A DNA stretch of 64,000 nt. Source: Kribbella pratensis (GTDB lineage Bacteria > Actinomycetota > Actinomycetes > Propionibacteriales > Kribbellaceae). Location of the stretch: NCBI RefSeq assembly GCF_004366075.1, contig NZ_SODU01000002.1:1550758-1614757 (forward strand), given 5' to 3'. Below, in pieces: positions 8,257-17,111 of the stretch. The notes below the pieces were generated by a model, which saw nothing but the letters and a program-made list of their open reading frames with translations, was not told the origin of the DNA and ran no database searches. Positions within the stretch are counted from its first letter, which is position 1; each line of letters opens with the position of its first letter. The position numbers were made by a program, and so were the translations under genes.

Positions 8257-10008
8257 TCAGGCCTTCGGCAGCTTCGTCGCGACTGCTTGACCTAGCTTCG
8301 TGGCCAGTCCGCACAATGAGGTCTGCGTACCGGGGCCTCTCGCGATGACGGTCACCAGTTCGACAGTATCGGCGTACTGCCGGAACACGATCAGCACCGC
8401 ACAGGTCCCCGGGCCGTCGTCCTCGCTCGAGACGAACGCGGACCGGCCGGACATCGTCGCCGGGCGCCCGTCCGACGCGTCCAGCGGCTGGTCCCGGTCG
8501 AACCGGACGTCCACCGACAGATCGCTGGTCGTACTCTCCCAACCGCACGACCAGCCGCCGAACGACGTGTCCGGATGCTTCGCGTCCACCGCCGGGATCA
8601 GCTCGAGCGCCTGGTTGTCCAGCAGCGTGCAGGCGTCGAGATGCGCCAGCGACGCGGCCGGCAACGGCTGCGCACGGCGGGGGATCGGCCCGGCCTTCAT
8701 GACCCCGATCGCCTTCTGCGTCACGGCTTCCGCCATCGCGCACACGTCCATCCCGGACCCGTCGGTGTGCCGGGCCTCGACCACTACATGCGTACCGTCC
8801 GACAGCACGAGTACGCGTTCGCAGTCGCCGTCGCCGGCCCGCCCACGGACGACCTTGTTCAGGTTGCCGGTCAACTTCTCCACCGCACCCTGAGGCAGTT
8901 CGTTGTCTGCTTCGTCGAGTTCCGCCCGTACGTCGACCTGCTGGCCGCCGCTGCCGTTCACCACCACGTCACACCGGTCGAAGTTCCCGTACGCCGGTTC
9001 CAGCGTCGCCTCCCCGAACTTGCTCAGCGACGCCGCGTCGATCAACGCACAGGGATCCGCCGTCAACGGATCACCCACCGGACCGGCGACAGCCGTCGTG
9101 GGCGCGGCCGACGGCTCCGACGGCCCCGACACCGCCCGTCCGATCAGAACCGCCAGTACGGCGACCACCGCGACACCGGCAGCCGCCGCGGGGATCACCC
9201 ATCGTCTGCGTCGCCTGTTGACGGGCGCGGCCGCCGTACCGCCGAGTTCGTTCACGACCTCGGCGACCGACGGGCGGTCGGCTGGTTCTACAGCGAGCAT
9301 CCGCGTGATCAGCGGCGTCAGCTCGCCACCGCGCCGCAACGGCTCCAGTTCACCGCGTGCAGCGCGCCGCAGGACCGCCAGCGGGTTCGGGTCGTCGCCG
9401 AACGGCGAGTGGCCCTCCAGCGCCGTGTAGAGCACCGCGCCCAACGAGAACACGTCGGAGGCGGTCGTCGGTTCGTTGCCGTTGGCTACTTCCGGTGCCA
9501 GGTGGGCCGGCGTACCGACGGTCGAGCTGTCCGTCAGCGTCGCCTCGGCCCACAGTCGCCGCGAGATGCCGAAGTCCGCGAGTTTCGCCGTACCGTCCGC
9601 GGTGACCAGGATGTTGGCCGGCTTGAGGTCCCGGTGGATGATGCCTGCCGCGTGCACGGCCTGCAGCGCCGACGCGATCTGTCCGCCGATCCGCGCGACC
9701 TGGTCGGGTGGCAGCTTGCCCAGTTCGTCCAGGCTCCGCGACGGCAGGTACTCCAGGACCAGCCAGTGCTCGTCCCCGTCCGTCACCACGTCGAAGATCG
9801 TCACCACGTGCGGGTCGTGCAGCCGGGCACCGGTCCGCGCCTCACGGCGCAGCCGGCGTCCGTCCGGGTCGTCCACCCCGGGATGCGCGCGTTTCAGCGC
9901 GACCACCCGGTCCAGCTGCTGGTCGTGGGCACGCCACACCGAGCCCATACCGCCCGAGCCGAGCGGTTCCCCCAACAGGTAGCGGCCCCCGATCAGCCGG
10001 GTCGTCAC
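8257..10008 (-). CDS. Membrane Ser/Thr protein kinase with duplicated extracellular sensor domain
   Basis: A 583-residue receptor-type Hanks kinase. The kinase domain covers about residues 1-260: Gly loop LGSGGMGSVW, ATP lysine in VALKRAH, catalytic loop IIHRDLKPAN, DFG, and TVGTPAHLAPEV in place of APE-type motifs. One transmembrane helix follows (about 268-292, AAAAGVAVVAVLAVLIG). The extracellular part holds two cysteine-containing repeats resembling DUF3558 domains (starting DPCALID and LDACTLLD). This resembles the PknB layout without PASTA repeats. It starts with GTG, which overlaps the metallopeptidase stop as GTGA, so the operon runs metallopeptidase, kinase, FHA. The ligand is unknown. 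Confidence 0.92.
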   Translation of the reverse strand: MTTRLIGGRYLLGEPLGSGGMGSVWRAHDQQLDRVVALKRAHPGVDDPDGRRLRREARTGARLHDPHVVTIFDVVTDGDEHWLVLEYLPSRSLDELGKLPPDQVARIGGQIASALQAVHAAGIIHRDLKPANILVTADGTAKLADFGISRRLWAEATLTDSSTVGTPAHLAPEVANGNEPTTASDVFSLGAVLYTALEGHSPFGDDPNPLAVLRRAARGELEPLRRGGELTPLITRMLAVEPADRPSVAEVVNELGGTAAAPVNRRRRRWVIPAAAAGVAVVAVLAVLIGRAVSGPSEPSAAPTTAVAGPVGDPLTADPCALIDAASLSKFGEATLEPAYGNFDRCDVVVNGSGGQQVDVRAELDEADNELPQGAVEKLTGNLNKVVRGRAGDGDCERVLVLSDGTHVVVEARHTDGSGMDVCAMAEAVTQKAIGVMKAGPIPRRAQPLPAASLAHLDACTLLDNQALELIPAVDAKHPDTSFGGWSCGWESTTSDLSVDVRFDRDQPLDASDGRPATMSGRSAFVSSEDDGPGTCAVLIVFRQYADTVELVTVIARGPGTQTSLCGLATKLGQAVATKLPKA

Positions 10009-11195
10009 TTCACCAGGTCCGCCGATACCGCGAAGGTGTCACAGGCCTTGTTCTCACCGATGTTGAAGCCGTTCTGGATCCAGAAGCCCTGGCTGGTCGC
10101 CAGACCGTGCGTCCGCTCGTCCTCCGGTGTGTCGGCCGACTCACCGAAGCTGTTGCTGGACTGCTCCTTGAACTCCTGCAGCCGGTCGGTCAGCGGGTAC
10201 GACTTCGCCACGGCCTTGCTGAACACACCGGCGAAGCAGGACGCCTGCAGTTCGTTACGCCGCGAGCTCTCCAGCTTCTGCTCCGGATGGTCCTGCACAT
10301 ACACGGCACGGGCGTAGAACAGCCCGGTGACGCCCTGGACGTGGTGGCCGTACTCGTGCGCGATCGTCATCAGGTACGCCAGGTCCTGCTGCGGACCGAA
10401 GGCACGGTTCATCTGCTTCACGTCGGTGTACATCACCTGGTTGCCGTAGCAGTAGAACGCCAGCACCCGTCCCGACAGCGGTGCGAAGTTGCCGCACGGC
10501 GTCTGGACCGGCTGGTCGAACACGACCAGGCCCGGGTCCGGCTTCTCCTCGCCGAGCTCCTTGAAGATCGGCCGCCACGCGTCGTTCAGACACTTGAAGA
10601 GCCGCTGGTAGTAGACCTTCTGCGACGCCAGGCTGCCGCTGCCGAGGTTGGCCGCCGGGCAGTTCTGCTGCGGCAGCGCACCCGTGCGGTAGATGTCGGC
10701 GTTCAGCAGGAAGTCCTCGGCGGTGCCCTTCTCGGGTGTGGTCGTCGGCGTCGGCACGATCGACGGCCCGGTCACCTTGGGCTCGGCCGTGTCCGTGGTG
10801 CTGTCGGAGCCCAGCAGGGCGGCCAGCACGGCCACCGACACACCGATGAAGGTGAGGAAGATGAAGCTGACCAGGACCAGGCGCAGCGCGCCGCCGCGCT
10901 TCCGTGGCGGCTGGAACCCGTTGAACTGACCCGGACCGCCGTAGTACGGCTGGAACTGACCTGGGAACTGCTGACCCTGGTACTGCTGCCCTTGATACTG
11001 CTGCCCTTGGTACTGCTGACCGGGGTACGGCCGGCCCGGGTACGGCGTACCTTGCGCCGGACCCTGCGGATACTGACCCTGCTGCGGCGGCCACGGCGCG
11101 GCCTGCGGTGGTGGCAGCACACCAGGCGGCGGGCCGAGTGGCCGGCCCTGCGGTGCACCCTGCGGTGGGCCGCTGTACCCGTACGGGCTGCTCAC
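10005..11195 (-). CDS. Membrane-anchored neutral zinc metallopeptidase (paralogue 1)
   Basis: A 396-residue protein. A cytoplasmic Gly/Pro/Gln/Tyr-rich tail (about 1-105, with five-residue GQQYQ-type repeats) is followed by one transmembrane helix (VLVSFIFLTFIGVSVAVLAA), a Thr/Pro linker, and an extracellular zinc peptidase domain of the YpfJ-like neutral zinc metallopeptidase family. The zinc motif is AHEYGHHVQ, with SSRRNELQASCFAGVF downstream containing the likely third ligand. The start chosen is GTG 11195 because GGAGG sits eight bases upstream; a longer frame would run into the divergent gene. It heads the operon with the kinase and FHA genes and is one of four paralogues here. The substrate is unknown. 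Confidence 0.88.
   Translation of the reverse strand: MSSPYGYSGPPQGAPQGRPLGPPPGVLPPPQAAPWPPQQGQYPQGPAQGTPYPGRPYPGQQYQGQQYQGQQYQGQQFPGQFQPYYGGPGQFNGFQPPRKRGGALRLVLVSFIFLTFIGVSVAVLAALLGSDSTTDTAEPKVTGPSIVPTPTTTPEKGTAEDFLLNADIYRTGALPQQNCPAANLGSGSLASQKVYYQRLFKCLNDAWRPIFKELGEEKPDPGLVVFDQPVQTPCGNFAPLSGRVLAFYCYGNQVMYTDVKQMNRAFGPQQDLAYLMTIAHEYGHHVQGVTGLFYARAVYVQDHPEQKLESSRRNELQASCFAGVFSKAVAKSYPLTDRLQEFKEQSSNSFGESADTPEDERTHGLATSQGFWIQNGFNIGENKACDTFAVSADLVK
10956..11030. repeat. Five tandem 15-bp units inside metallopeptidase 1
   Basis: Five units of 15 bases (consensus CTGNCCTTGGTACTG) encode the repeated pentapeptide GQQYQ in the cytoplasmic tail of metallopeptidase 1. The unit length preserves the frame, so copy number can change without disrupting the gene. 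Confidence 0.75.
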
Positions 11196-11260
11196 AGGTC
11201 TGGCCTCCAGTGGTCGGGTCACGCGGTCGGTCGAGTTCGCTGCACGAACCGGCACGAGAC

Positions 11261-11266
11261 TACCCT
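11261..11266 (+). promoter_or_regulatory. -10 element for the first DUF2207 gene, leaderless geometry
   Basis: TACCCT, six bases (CGACCC), then the ATG at 11273. The stretch TACCCTCGACCCATG is almost identical to the cysS start region (TACCCTTGACCGGTG at 22948). Confidence 0.55.
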
Positions 11267-11272
11267 CGACCC

Positions 11273-12976
11273 ATGTCACCGAAGCGCCGCCTCCTCCCGG
11301 CTGCCCTGCTGATGTCCCTGACCGCCCCGTTGTTCGTTGCCCTGAGCACTGTGGCCGCCGACGCGGTGGCCCCGATGGCAGGGGACCAGATCACCGCGTA
11401 CTCCGCGGACGCGACGCTCACCAAGGACGGTGAGCTGCAGGTCAAGGAGACGGTCGACCTGACCGCAGGCGGTACGACGTTCAGCCGCACGCTGGCCACC
11501 CGGGTCCGGTCGGACTCCGAGCGGGACCGCACGTACGAGCTGAAGGACGTGTCCGCGACCGTCAACGGACAGCCTGCCCAGGGCTTCCAGAACGACAGCA
11601 CCGACGACGGCCGCAAGCTGACGCTGAACGTGTCCGGGCAGTCGAAGATCGTCTACAGCTACACCGTGGACAACGTCGTCGCCGACTCGACCGAGGGCCG
11701 CCAGGTGAGCTGGCCGATCGTGCAGGGCTTCGCCACCTCGATCCCGAAGGCAAGCCTGACCGTCGGCGTCCCGTTCGCGACCTGGGTGACCTGCTTCGCC
11801 GGCCGCACCGGTTCGAGTCTTCCGTGTACGTCGTCCCAGCTCGCCGAGTCGGCCGCGCTGCAGATCGAGCAGAACGGCGTACCCGCCGGTGGCCGGGTGA
11901 CGTTCCTGACCGGGCTGAGCGACCAGGCGACCGTGCAGGCGAACGCGCAGTACTCCACCCGGTGGACGCTCGGGAGGGCGTTCACGGTCGACAAGACCAC
12001 CGTCGGGCTGGCAGTGATCGTGTTCGGGCTCGGACTGCTCGGTGCGGTCGGCCTGTGGTTCTTCCGCGGCCGGGACGCCGCGAAGGTCGGTGACGGAGCG
12101 CCGGAGCGCCCGGTGCTCGACAGCGCCGACGGCCCGCAGTTCGCCGCTCCTGACGGGATCCGGCCCGGCCAGGTCGGCACCGTGGTGGACGAGACGGCCG
12201 ACGTCGTCGACATCACCGCAACTTTGCTGGACCTTGCCGTGCGCAACTACCTGACGATCGTCGAGCAGCCGCGCGAGTCACACTTCGGCAAGCTCGACTG
12301 GGAGCTGCGGCGGCTGCACCCGGGCGGTCCGGAGCTGCTGGCGTACGAGAAGGCCCTGCTGGACGCGGTGTTCGCGGACGGCGACTCGGTGCTCGTCTCC
12401 GCGCTCGGCCCGTCGCTGCGGCCGCGTCTCAACCTGGTCCGCGAGCAGCTGTACGCCGACGTCGTCACGCAGGGCTGGTTCAACAACCGCCCGGACGCGG
12501 TCCGGAACCGGTGGACCACCGCTGGCGTGGTGCTACTCGGTGCTGGCGTCGTACTGACCATCGTGCTCGCGATCGTCAGCAAGTTCGCCCTGGTCGGTTT
12601 CGCCGTCATGGCGGCCGGTCTGGTGCTCGCTCTAGTCGGGCAGGCCGCACCGGCTCGCACCGCGCGCGGTGCCGCCGTACTGGGCCGCGTGGCCGGTCTG
12701 CAGAACTACCTGGCCAACGAGACCTCGTCCGACCTGCCGCAGAGCCACCGGCTCGAGTTCGCGTCCCGCTGCCTCCCGTACGCCGCTGTGCTCGGAATGA
12801 CCGAGAAGTGGGCGCTGGAGATCGCCGCCACCGATGACGACGACGACCCGGACGAGGGCATCGGCTGGTACTCCGGTCCGGAGAACTGGCACCTGTCCGA
12901 CATCGGAGAATCGCTCAGCAACTTCGTCACCTCCTTCGGCGGCACCCTGACCACCGCCCGCCGCCTCTTCGGCTGA
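11273..12976 (+). CDS. DUF2207 membrane protein 1
   Basis: A 567-residue protein with a signal peptide (about 1-33, PAALLMSLTAPLFVALSTVAA). A large extracellular beta-rich DUF2207 domain follows (ITAYSADATLTKDGELQVKE onward), then a transmembrane helix near 250 (TVGLAVIVFGLGLLGAVGLWFF), a cytoplasmic region (RPGQVGTVVDETADVVDITA), and two more helices around 410-460. The family is widespread and its function is unknown. The start is set by the -10/ATG geometry and the signal peptide. It is divergent from metallopeptidase 1, and the same divergent pairing recurs at 17112-20009, so the two families probably act together at the envelope. Confidence 0.88.
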   Translation: MSPKRRLLPAALLMSLTAPLFVALSTVAADAVAPMAGDQITAYSADATLTKDGELQVKETVDLTAGGTTFSRTLATRVRSDSERDRTYELKDVSATVNGQPAQGFQNDSTDDGRKLTLNVSGQSKIVYSYTVDNVVADSTEGRQVSWPIVQGFATSIPKASLTVGVPFATWVTCFAGRTGSSLPCTSSQLAESAALQIEQNGVPAGGRVTFLTGLSDQATVQANAQYSTRWTLGRAFTVDKTTVGLAVIVFGLGLLGAVGLWFFRGRDAAKVGDGAPERPVLDSADGPQFAAPDGIRPGQVGTVVDETADVVDITATLLDLAVRNYLTIVEQPRESHFGKLDWELRRLHPGGPELLAYEKALLDAVFADGDSVLVSALGPSLRPRLNLVREQLYADVVTQGWFNNRPDAVRNRWTTAGVVLLGAGVVLTIVLAIVSKFALVGFAVMAAGLVLALVGQAAPARTARGAAVLGRVAGLQNYLANETSSDLPQSHRLEFASRCLPYAAVLGMTEKWALEIAATDDDDDPDEGIGWYSGPENWHLSDIGESLSNFVTSFGGTLTTARRLFG

Positions 12977-13063
12977 CACCGCCGACCCGGCCCCACAGCA
13001 ACCACCCCGCCCACACGCCCGCACCGCCCACCGCGCACCGGAACGGATAACCCCCCGGGTGCA

Positions 13064-13095
13064 GGGTTCTCTGCTCGTGTAGCAGTAGAGAACCC
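13064..13095. repeat. Hairpin with 12-base arms
   Basis: GGGTTCTCTGCT (13064-13075) pairs with AGTAGAGAACCC (13084-13095) except for one G-T pair. The loop is CGTGTAGC. It lies 88 bases past the stop of DUF2207 protein 1 and could terminate that gene. Confidence 0.6.
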
Positions 13096-13168
13096 CCAAC
13101 GCGAGGGGATAACCGGCACTGCTGTCCGATGTGTGGGCGGCGCGCCGGCCGGCGTACGCCGTCGTGGC

Positions 13169-13205
13169 GGGAAAGAAACCGTCGCTAGGTGCAAGTTTGT
13201 TTCCC
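13169..13205. repeat. Imperfect hairpin
   Basis: GGGAAAGAAAC (13169-13179) and GTTTGTTTCCC (13195-13205) are inverted with one mismatch and a 15-base spacer. Confidence 0.4.
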
Positions 13206-13284
13206 CGCTGTCCGAGGCCGACCCGGATCGGGCAGCAAAGCGACAGCCCAAGGTCTCCACCCACCACGTCCCGGGCAGCAGAGC

Positions 13285-13379
13285 TCCCCAAACCAGTTTG
13301 GGGACGATTCACCTGCCGTTTCCGGGATGCACGGCTCCCCAGTCCCGGACGAAACGCTCCCCAAACCGGTTTGGGGAGC
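13285..13379. repeat. Two copies of a CCCCAAACC palindrome
   Basis: The first copy (13285-13304) has arms TCCCCAAAC and GTTTGGGGA around a two-base centre. The second (13356-13379) is a perfect 24-bp palindrome with half-site GCTCCCCAAACC. The copies are 71 bases apart. A pair of near-identical palindromes like this looks like binding sites for a dimeric protein, or two small hairpins; neither is proven. Confidence 0.65.
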
Positions 13380-13653
13380 CACAGCAGCCAGGAGCTTGCG
13401 GGTGGTGGTCAGCTCGACAGGTAGAGCACCGGCCAGACACCGTACGCACGACCACACTCACGCTCGGGTGCACTACCCAGCCACCCGGCACCTCCTGTCG
13501 AGACTGCATACCCAGCCGTTCACCACCCGCCCCGGCACACAACCACCCACACATCAGCCACAAGAGCCGGAGAGCCCGTCGTAGGCTCGACGGGCGGTGG
13601 CTCTTCGGCGGGACGGCTGGTAGGTGGGGAGTGGGGGCAGTCGCTGGTGGCTG

Positions 13654-13695
13654 GAGACAGGTAATAACAGGTGGCAACCCACCATTACTTGTCTC
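13654..13695 (-). terminator. Terminator hairpin after metallopeptidase 2
   Basis: Arms GAGACAGGTAAT (13654-13665) and ATTACTTGTCTC (13684-13695) pair with one G-T, and an inner stem GGTGG/CCACC caps the structure. It begins five bases past the stop codon of metallopeptidase 2 on the minus strand. Confidence 0.6.
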
Positions 13696-13700
13696 GCGGG

Positions 13701-15683
13701 TTAGTTCACTCGGACGTCGGCTGCGGTGAAGGTGTTGCAGGAGTCCGGCTTCTTGGTGTTGTAGCCGGTGATCGACCACTGGTAGTTGCTGACCCGGTTG
13801 CCGTGGTCGTGGACCCGCGGCCGGGAGTAGTCGTCACCCGAGTGCGAGATCAGGAACTTCCAGTTGTTCAGCAGTACGCCGTTCATCGGGATGTACGGCG
13901 CGTTGGCACCGAGGTAGACCGCGCCGAGACAGGTCGCCTGCAGTTCGCGGCGGCGGCTCTCGGTCAGCTTCTGGTTGGGCGTCATGCTCTTCTGCCGGGC
14001 CATCGACGACGCGAGGATCCCGCTCAGCTTCTGGATGTGGTGGCCGTACTCGTGCGCGAACGTGTTCAGCATGGCCGCGCGGGTGTAGACCGGGTTGGAC
14101 TTGTAGTACCCGTTGTCGACGGTGAACGGCAGGTAGATCGTCTCGTTCGCGCCGCAGTACGCCGCCCGCACGCTGCGCTGCACGCCGCAGGGGGAGGGCG
14201 CCTTACCGACGTACACGACGGCCTTCGGGTTGCGGAACGGCAGGTTCGCCTTCTTCATCGCCAGCCACCAGGTGCGGTTCAGGCAGGGCAGCAGGCGGTT
14301 GTAGTACTGCTGCGCGGCCGGGACGGTGACCGGTGCGAACGGCGGCTCCGCGCACTTCGACGCGGCGAGCGGGCCGATCGCGTAGAGCCGGCTGCCCTTG
14401 ACGACCTCGTCGGCCGTCGGGCCACGCGGCGTCGACGGGGACGGTGAGGGGGACGGGCTCTCGGACGGGGACGGGGACTCCGAGACTGTGGTCGTCGGAG
14501 TCGTCTTCGCCTCGGGCTCGTCACCGCCGAGGCCGCGGATCAGCAGTGTGATGCCGGAACCGACCACGAGGACCGCGAGCACGACCAGACCGATCAGGAG
14601 CGTGCGGGAGATCTTCTTCTTCCGCCGGCGACGGCCGCCGGGTGGCTGCGGGATCGGGATCGGCGGGTACTGCCAGGTGGGTGCTTGCTGGACAGGCTGG
14701 CCCATCGGGCCGATCTGACCGCCGTGACCGCCCTGGGACGCGGCATGGCGGGGGCCGGTCTGCTGTTGCTGCGGCGGGAGCGCGTTGCTCCAGGGGGACG
14801 ACTGCTGCTGTCCCTGCTGTTGACCCTGTGGGCCCCACAGGTACGAGCCCTCGGAGTGCGGGCCGGTCTGCTGCTGGCGGGGCTGCTGCTGCGAAGGCGA
14901 CGACTGCCAAGCGCTCGACTCGGACTGCGATCCACCGCTCTGAGCGTTCCCGGTCTGCAGAGGCCACGACTGATTCCCCCACGACGCCCCCGACTGAGGA
15001 GCGTTGGGCTCGGAAGGCCTGGACGGGCTCGCACCCGACTGCGGGTTCTGACGACCCTGGGGACCCTGCGGGGGACCTGACTGCCACGGGCTGGGAGGGG
15101 TGGCGCTGGGCTGGGGTGCCGGCGGGCCAGACTGCCAGGGAGCAGGCCGGTTCGGACCAGGCTGGCTTGGGCCGGGCTGGTTCGGGCCGGGCTGGGTGGG
15201 GCGTGGTTGGGCTGGGCCGGGCTGTGCTGGACCGGCCTGTGCTGGACCGGCCTGGTTCGGTCCTGGTCGACCAGGGCCGGGCTGGTTCGGGCCCGGCTGA
15301 GGGCGGTTGGGTTGGGGCTGGCCGGGGGCGGGCTGGTCGGGGTGTTCTCGGCGGTTGGGGTCCCAGCCGCCGTCGAACCAGCTGCTGGGGGGCTGTTCGG
15401 ACGGGGCCGGGTTGCTGAACTCCCGCTTGGCGTCGGAGTCACCCGTCCACCACGTGGCCGGCTGACCTCCCCCAGGACGCTGCTCCCCAGGACGCTGCTC
15501 CCCAGGACGCTGCTCCCCAGGGCCGCCGCCACGAGGGCCGGTCTCGTGGTCCCGGGTTCCGAACCAACCACCATTACCGGGTCCTTGGCCTGCGCGCGGC
15601 TGGCCTGGAACGGGCTCCTGCGGGCGCTCCGGCTGATCGTCAGCCGGGTCGCTCCCCGGGGGCTGGTTCCTGTTGTCCGACAT
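13701..15683 (-). CDS. Membrane-anchored neutral zinc metallopeptidase (paralogue 2, long Pro/Gln-rich tail)
   Basis: A 660-residue protein. The first 355 or so residues are a low-complexity cytoplasmic region rich in Pro, Gly, Gln and Ser (tandem GEQRP, GPNQPGP and similar). A basic patch (RRRRKKKISR) precedes one transmembrane helix (LLIGLVVLAVLVVGSGITLLI). A Ser/Pro/Thr linker follows, then the extracellular peptidase domain with zinc motif AHEYGHHIQ and ESRRRELQATCLGAVY. The catalytic part is of ordinary size; the tail makes it the longest of the four paralogues. The start is ATG 15683 with GAGGAG upstream. It is a single-gene unit by its terminator at 13654-13695. Confidence 0.88.
   Translation of the reverse strand: MSDNRNQPPGSDPADDQPERPQEPVPGQPRAGQGPGNGGWFGTRDHETGPRGGGPGEQRPGEQRPGEQRPGGGQPATWWTGDSDAKREFSNPAPSEQPPSSWFDGGWDPNRREHPDQPAPGQPQPNRPQPGPNQPGPGRPGPNQAGPAQAGPAQPGPAQPRPTQPGPNQPGPSQPGPNRPAPWQSGPPAPQPSATPPSPWQSGPPQGPQGRQNPQSGASPSRPSEPNAPQSGASWGNQSWPLQTGNAQSGGSQSESSAWQSSPSQQQPRQQQTGPHSEGSYLWGPQGQQQGQQQSSPWSNALPPQQQQTGPRHAASQGGHGGQIGPMGQPVQQAPTWQYPPIPIPQPPGGRRRRKKKISRTLLIGLVVLAVLVVGSGITLLIRGLGGDEPEAKTTPTTTVSESPSPSESPSPSPSPSTPRGPTADEVVKGSRLYAIGPLAASKCAEPPFAPVTVPAAQQYYNRLLPCLNRTWWLAMKKANLPFRNPKAVVYVGKAPSPCGVQRSVRAAYCGANETIYLPFTVDNGYYKSNPVYTRAAMLNTFAHEYGHHIQKLSGILASSMARQKSMTPNQKLTESRRRELQATCLGAVYLGANAPYIPMNGVLLNNWKFLISHSGDDYSRPRVHDHGNRVSNYQWSITGYNTKKPDSCNTFTAADVRVN
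15472..15516. repeat. Three perfect tandem 15-bp units inside metallopeptidase 2
   Basis: CCAGGACGCTGCTCC is repeated three times without change and encodes GEQRP three times. The adjacent stretch at about 15150-15300 is a looser repeat encoding GPxQxGP units. Like the repeat in paralogue 1, the period is 15 bases. Confidence 0.8.
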
Positions 15684-15843
15684 CGATGCTCCTCACGACC
15701 TTGCTGGCTACAGCTCTGCAGCTCGTTGGTGGGGCGCCGAAGCCGCCTCCCCCTACTTATCTTCCGCGACATACTTTGCGCGATACGGACCCACCAGGCT
15801 AGCTACTCCGGCCAGTCGTTTCGAAGTAGACCAGTGACGGCGC

Positions 15844-17085
15844 TCACTGCACCTTCGCCGCCGATGCGGCAAAGGTGTTGCAGGCGCTCGGGTTACGGGC
15901 GTTGTACCCGCGGGTGGCCCAGTACTGGTGGTTGTTCGCGTCGCCGTGGTCGTTCCCGAGGTCGGTCACGTGCCCGATCAGCCAGCGCCACTGGAACAGC
16001 GACTGCCCGGTGATCGGATAGGTACGCCGGTTGGCGCCGATGAAGATGTCCGAGAAGCAGGACGCCTGCAGCTCCAGCCGGCGGCTGTCCTGCAGCTCCA
16101 TCGCGTACGTCGGCCGCTCGTACCGGATCCGCGCGTACGCCTGCAGGATCCCCATGTTGTTCTGGACGTGGTGCCCGTACTCGTGCGCGAACTGGTGCAG
16201 CATCCACATCCGCGCCCACACCTTCTGGTAGGACTGCGGGTAGCGGTTGTAGTTGCCGAGATCCTCGCTGAGGTTCATGTAGATGGTGTCGGTGCTACCG
16301 CAGAAGAACGGCGGACCGGAGTCGCTGTGGGTCCCGCACGGTGTCGTGATCGTCCCGCTGAACATCTGCACGGTCGGTGCTCGGAACCGCCCACCGGCCT
16401 TGGTCACCAGCGGCGCCCATGCCCTGTTCAGGCAGCCCCACAGGTTCTTGTAGTTGGCCCGTGCGCCGGCCACTGTGCTCTGCCGCGCCTTGGACTCCTT
16501 GCAGCTGACCGATCTCATCGCGCCGGCCTTGTACAGCCTGTTCCGCAGCACCAGGTCGCTGTCGGTCGGACCTGGGTTGGTCGTCGGCCTAGTGGTCGCG
16601 GTCGCGGTCGACCGGGTCGCGGTCGGCCGCGGCGCCTGCGTGGTCGGCCGGGCGGTCGTCGGCTCGGCCGTCGGTACGGCGCTGGTCGGCCCGCCGGACG
16701 GCTCCTCGGTGGGCTCGTTCGTCGGGCTGTACGACGTGGTGGGCGTCGGCTGCGCGTACGACGGGTCGCCATTGTGTTTCAGCACGTAGGAGACGGTCTT
16801 GAGTGCGATCACTCCGGCCACCAGCACGCCGAGCAGCACGCACACAGCGATCACCCCGCCGCGCCGCTTCTTCGGCAGCTGCGGTCCACCAGGCGGAGCA
16901 CCCCACCCGAACTGCGGCTGCCCGGGACCCGGCATCGGCTGGCCCTGGAACGACTGCCCGTGGAAAGGCTGCCCCGGCCCCGGAAAAGGAGGCCCTTGAA
17001 AACCCAGTCCCTGCTGCCAGGGCGGAGGTGGCTGCTGCGGCGGGTACTGCTGCCCCGGAGGAGGTCCCCATTGGTTGCCTGACAC
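15844..17085 (-). CDS. Membrane-anchored neutral zinc metallopeptidase (paralogue 3)
   Basis: A 413-residue protein that begins at GTG 17085 (MSGNQWGPPPGQQ). The Pro/Gln/Gly-rich cytoplasmic tail, a basic patch (PKKRRGG), a transmembrane helix (VIAVCVLLGVLVAGVIAL), a Thr/Pro linker and the extracellular peptidase domain follow in order. The zinc motif is AHEYGHHVQ, with DSRRLELQASCFSDIF after it. It lies 26 bases downstream of paralogue 4 on the same strand. The first 23 bases of the two genes and a -10 hexamer upstream are identical, so they arose by tandem duplication. The true start is fixed by that shared beginning rather than by the longer upstream frame. Confidence 0.87.
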   Translation of the reverse strand: MSGNQWGPPPGQQYPPQQPPPPWQQGLGFQGPPFPGPGQPFHGQSFQGQPMPGPGQPQFGWGAPPGGPQLPKKRRGGVIAVCVLLGVLVAGVIALKTVSYVLKHNGDPSYAQPTPTTSYSPTNEPTEEPSGGPTSAVPTAEPTTARPTTQAPRPTATRSTATATTRPTTNPGPTDSDLVLRNRLYKAGAMRSVSCKESKARQSTVAGARANYKNLWGCLNRAWAPLVTKAGGRFRAPTVQMFSGTITTPCGTHSDSGPPFFCGSTDTIYMNLSEDLGNYNRYPQSYQKVWARMWMLHQFAHEYGHHVQNNMGILQAYARIRYERPTYAMELQDSRRLELQASCFSDIFIGANRRTYPITGQSLFQWRWLIGHVTDLGNDHGDANNHQYWATRGYNARNPSACNTFAASAAKVQ

Positions 17086-17098
17086 ACCCAGGACGCTA
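17063..17098 (-). promoter_or_regulatory. Shared 5' end and leaderless-type -10 of metallopeptidase 3
   Basis: The first 23 bases of the gene (17063-17085) are identical to those of paralogue 4. TAGCGT (17093-17098) sits seven bases before the GTG, exactly as at 18262-18267. Gene 3 may therefore have its own leaderless promoter in the 26-base gap. Confidence 0.5.
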
Positions 17099-17111
17099 CC
17101 GGAGCCAGGGC

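Larger units (their letters stand above)
12977..13653. other. Dyad-rich non-coding region
   Basis: About 680 bases without a convincing gene on either strand. It contains at least four separate inverted repeats, listed individually, and two copies of GGATAACC flanking the first hairpin (near 13045 and 13107). Open frames crossing it have no homology that I recognise and no start signals. It may hold a structured RNA or protein-binding sites. Confidence 0.5.

Noticed and set aside
13401..13440. tRNA D-arm-like sequence (GCTC-GACAGGTA-GAGC)
   Set aside because: The D-stem and loop look tRNA-like, but there is no pairing anticodon stem, T-arm or acceptor partner at the right distance. At most a decayed remnant.
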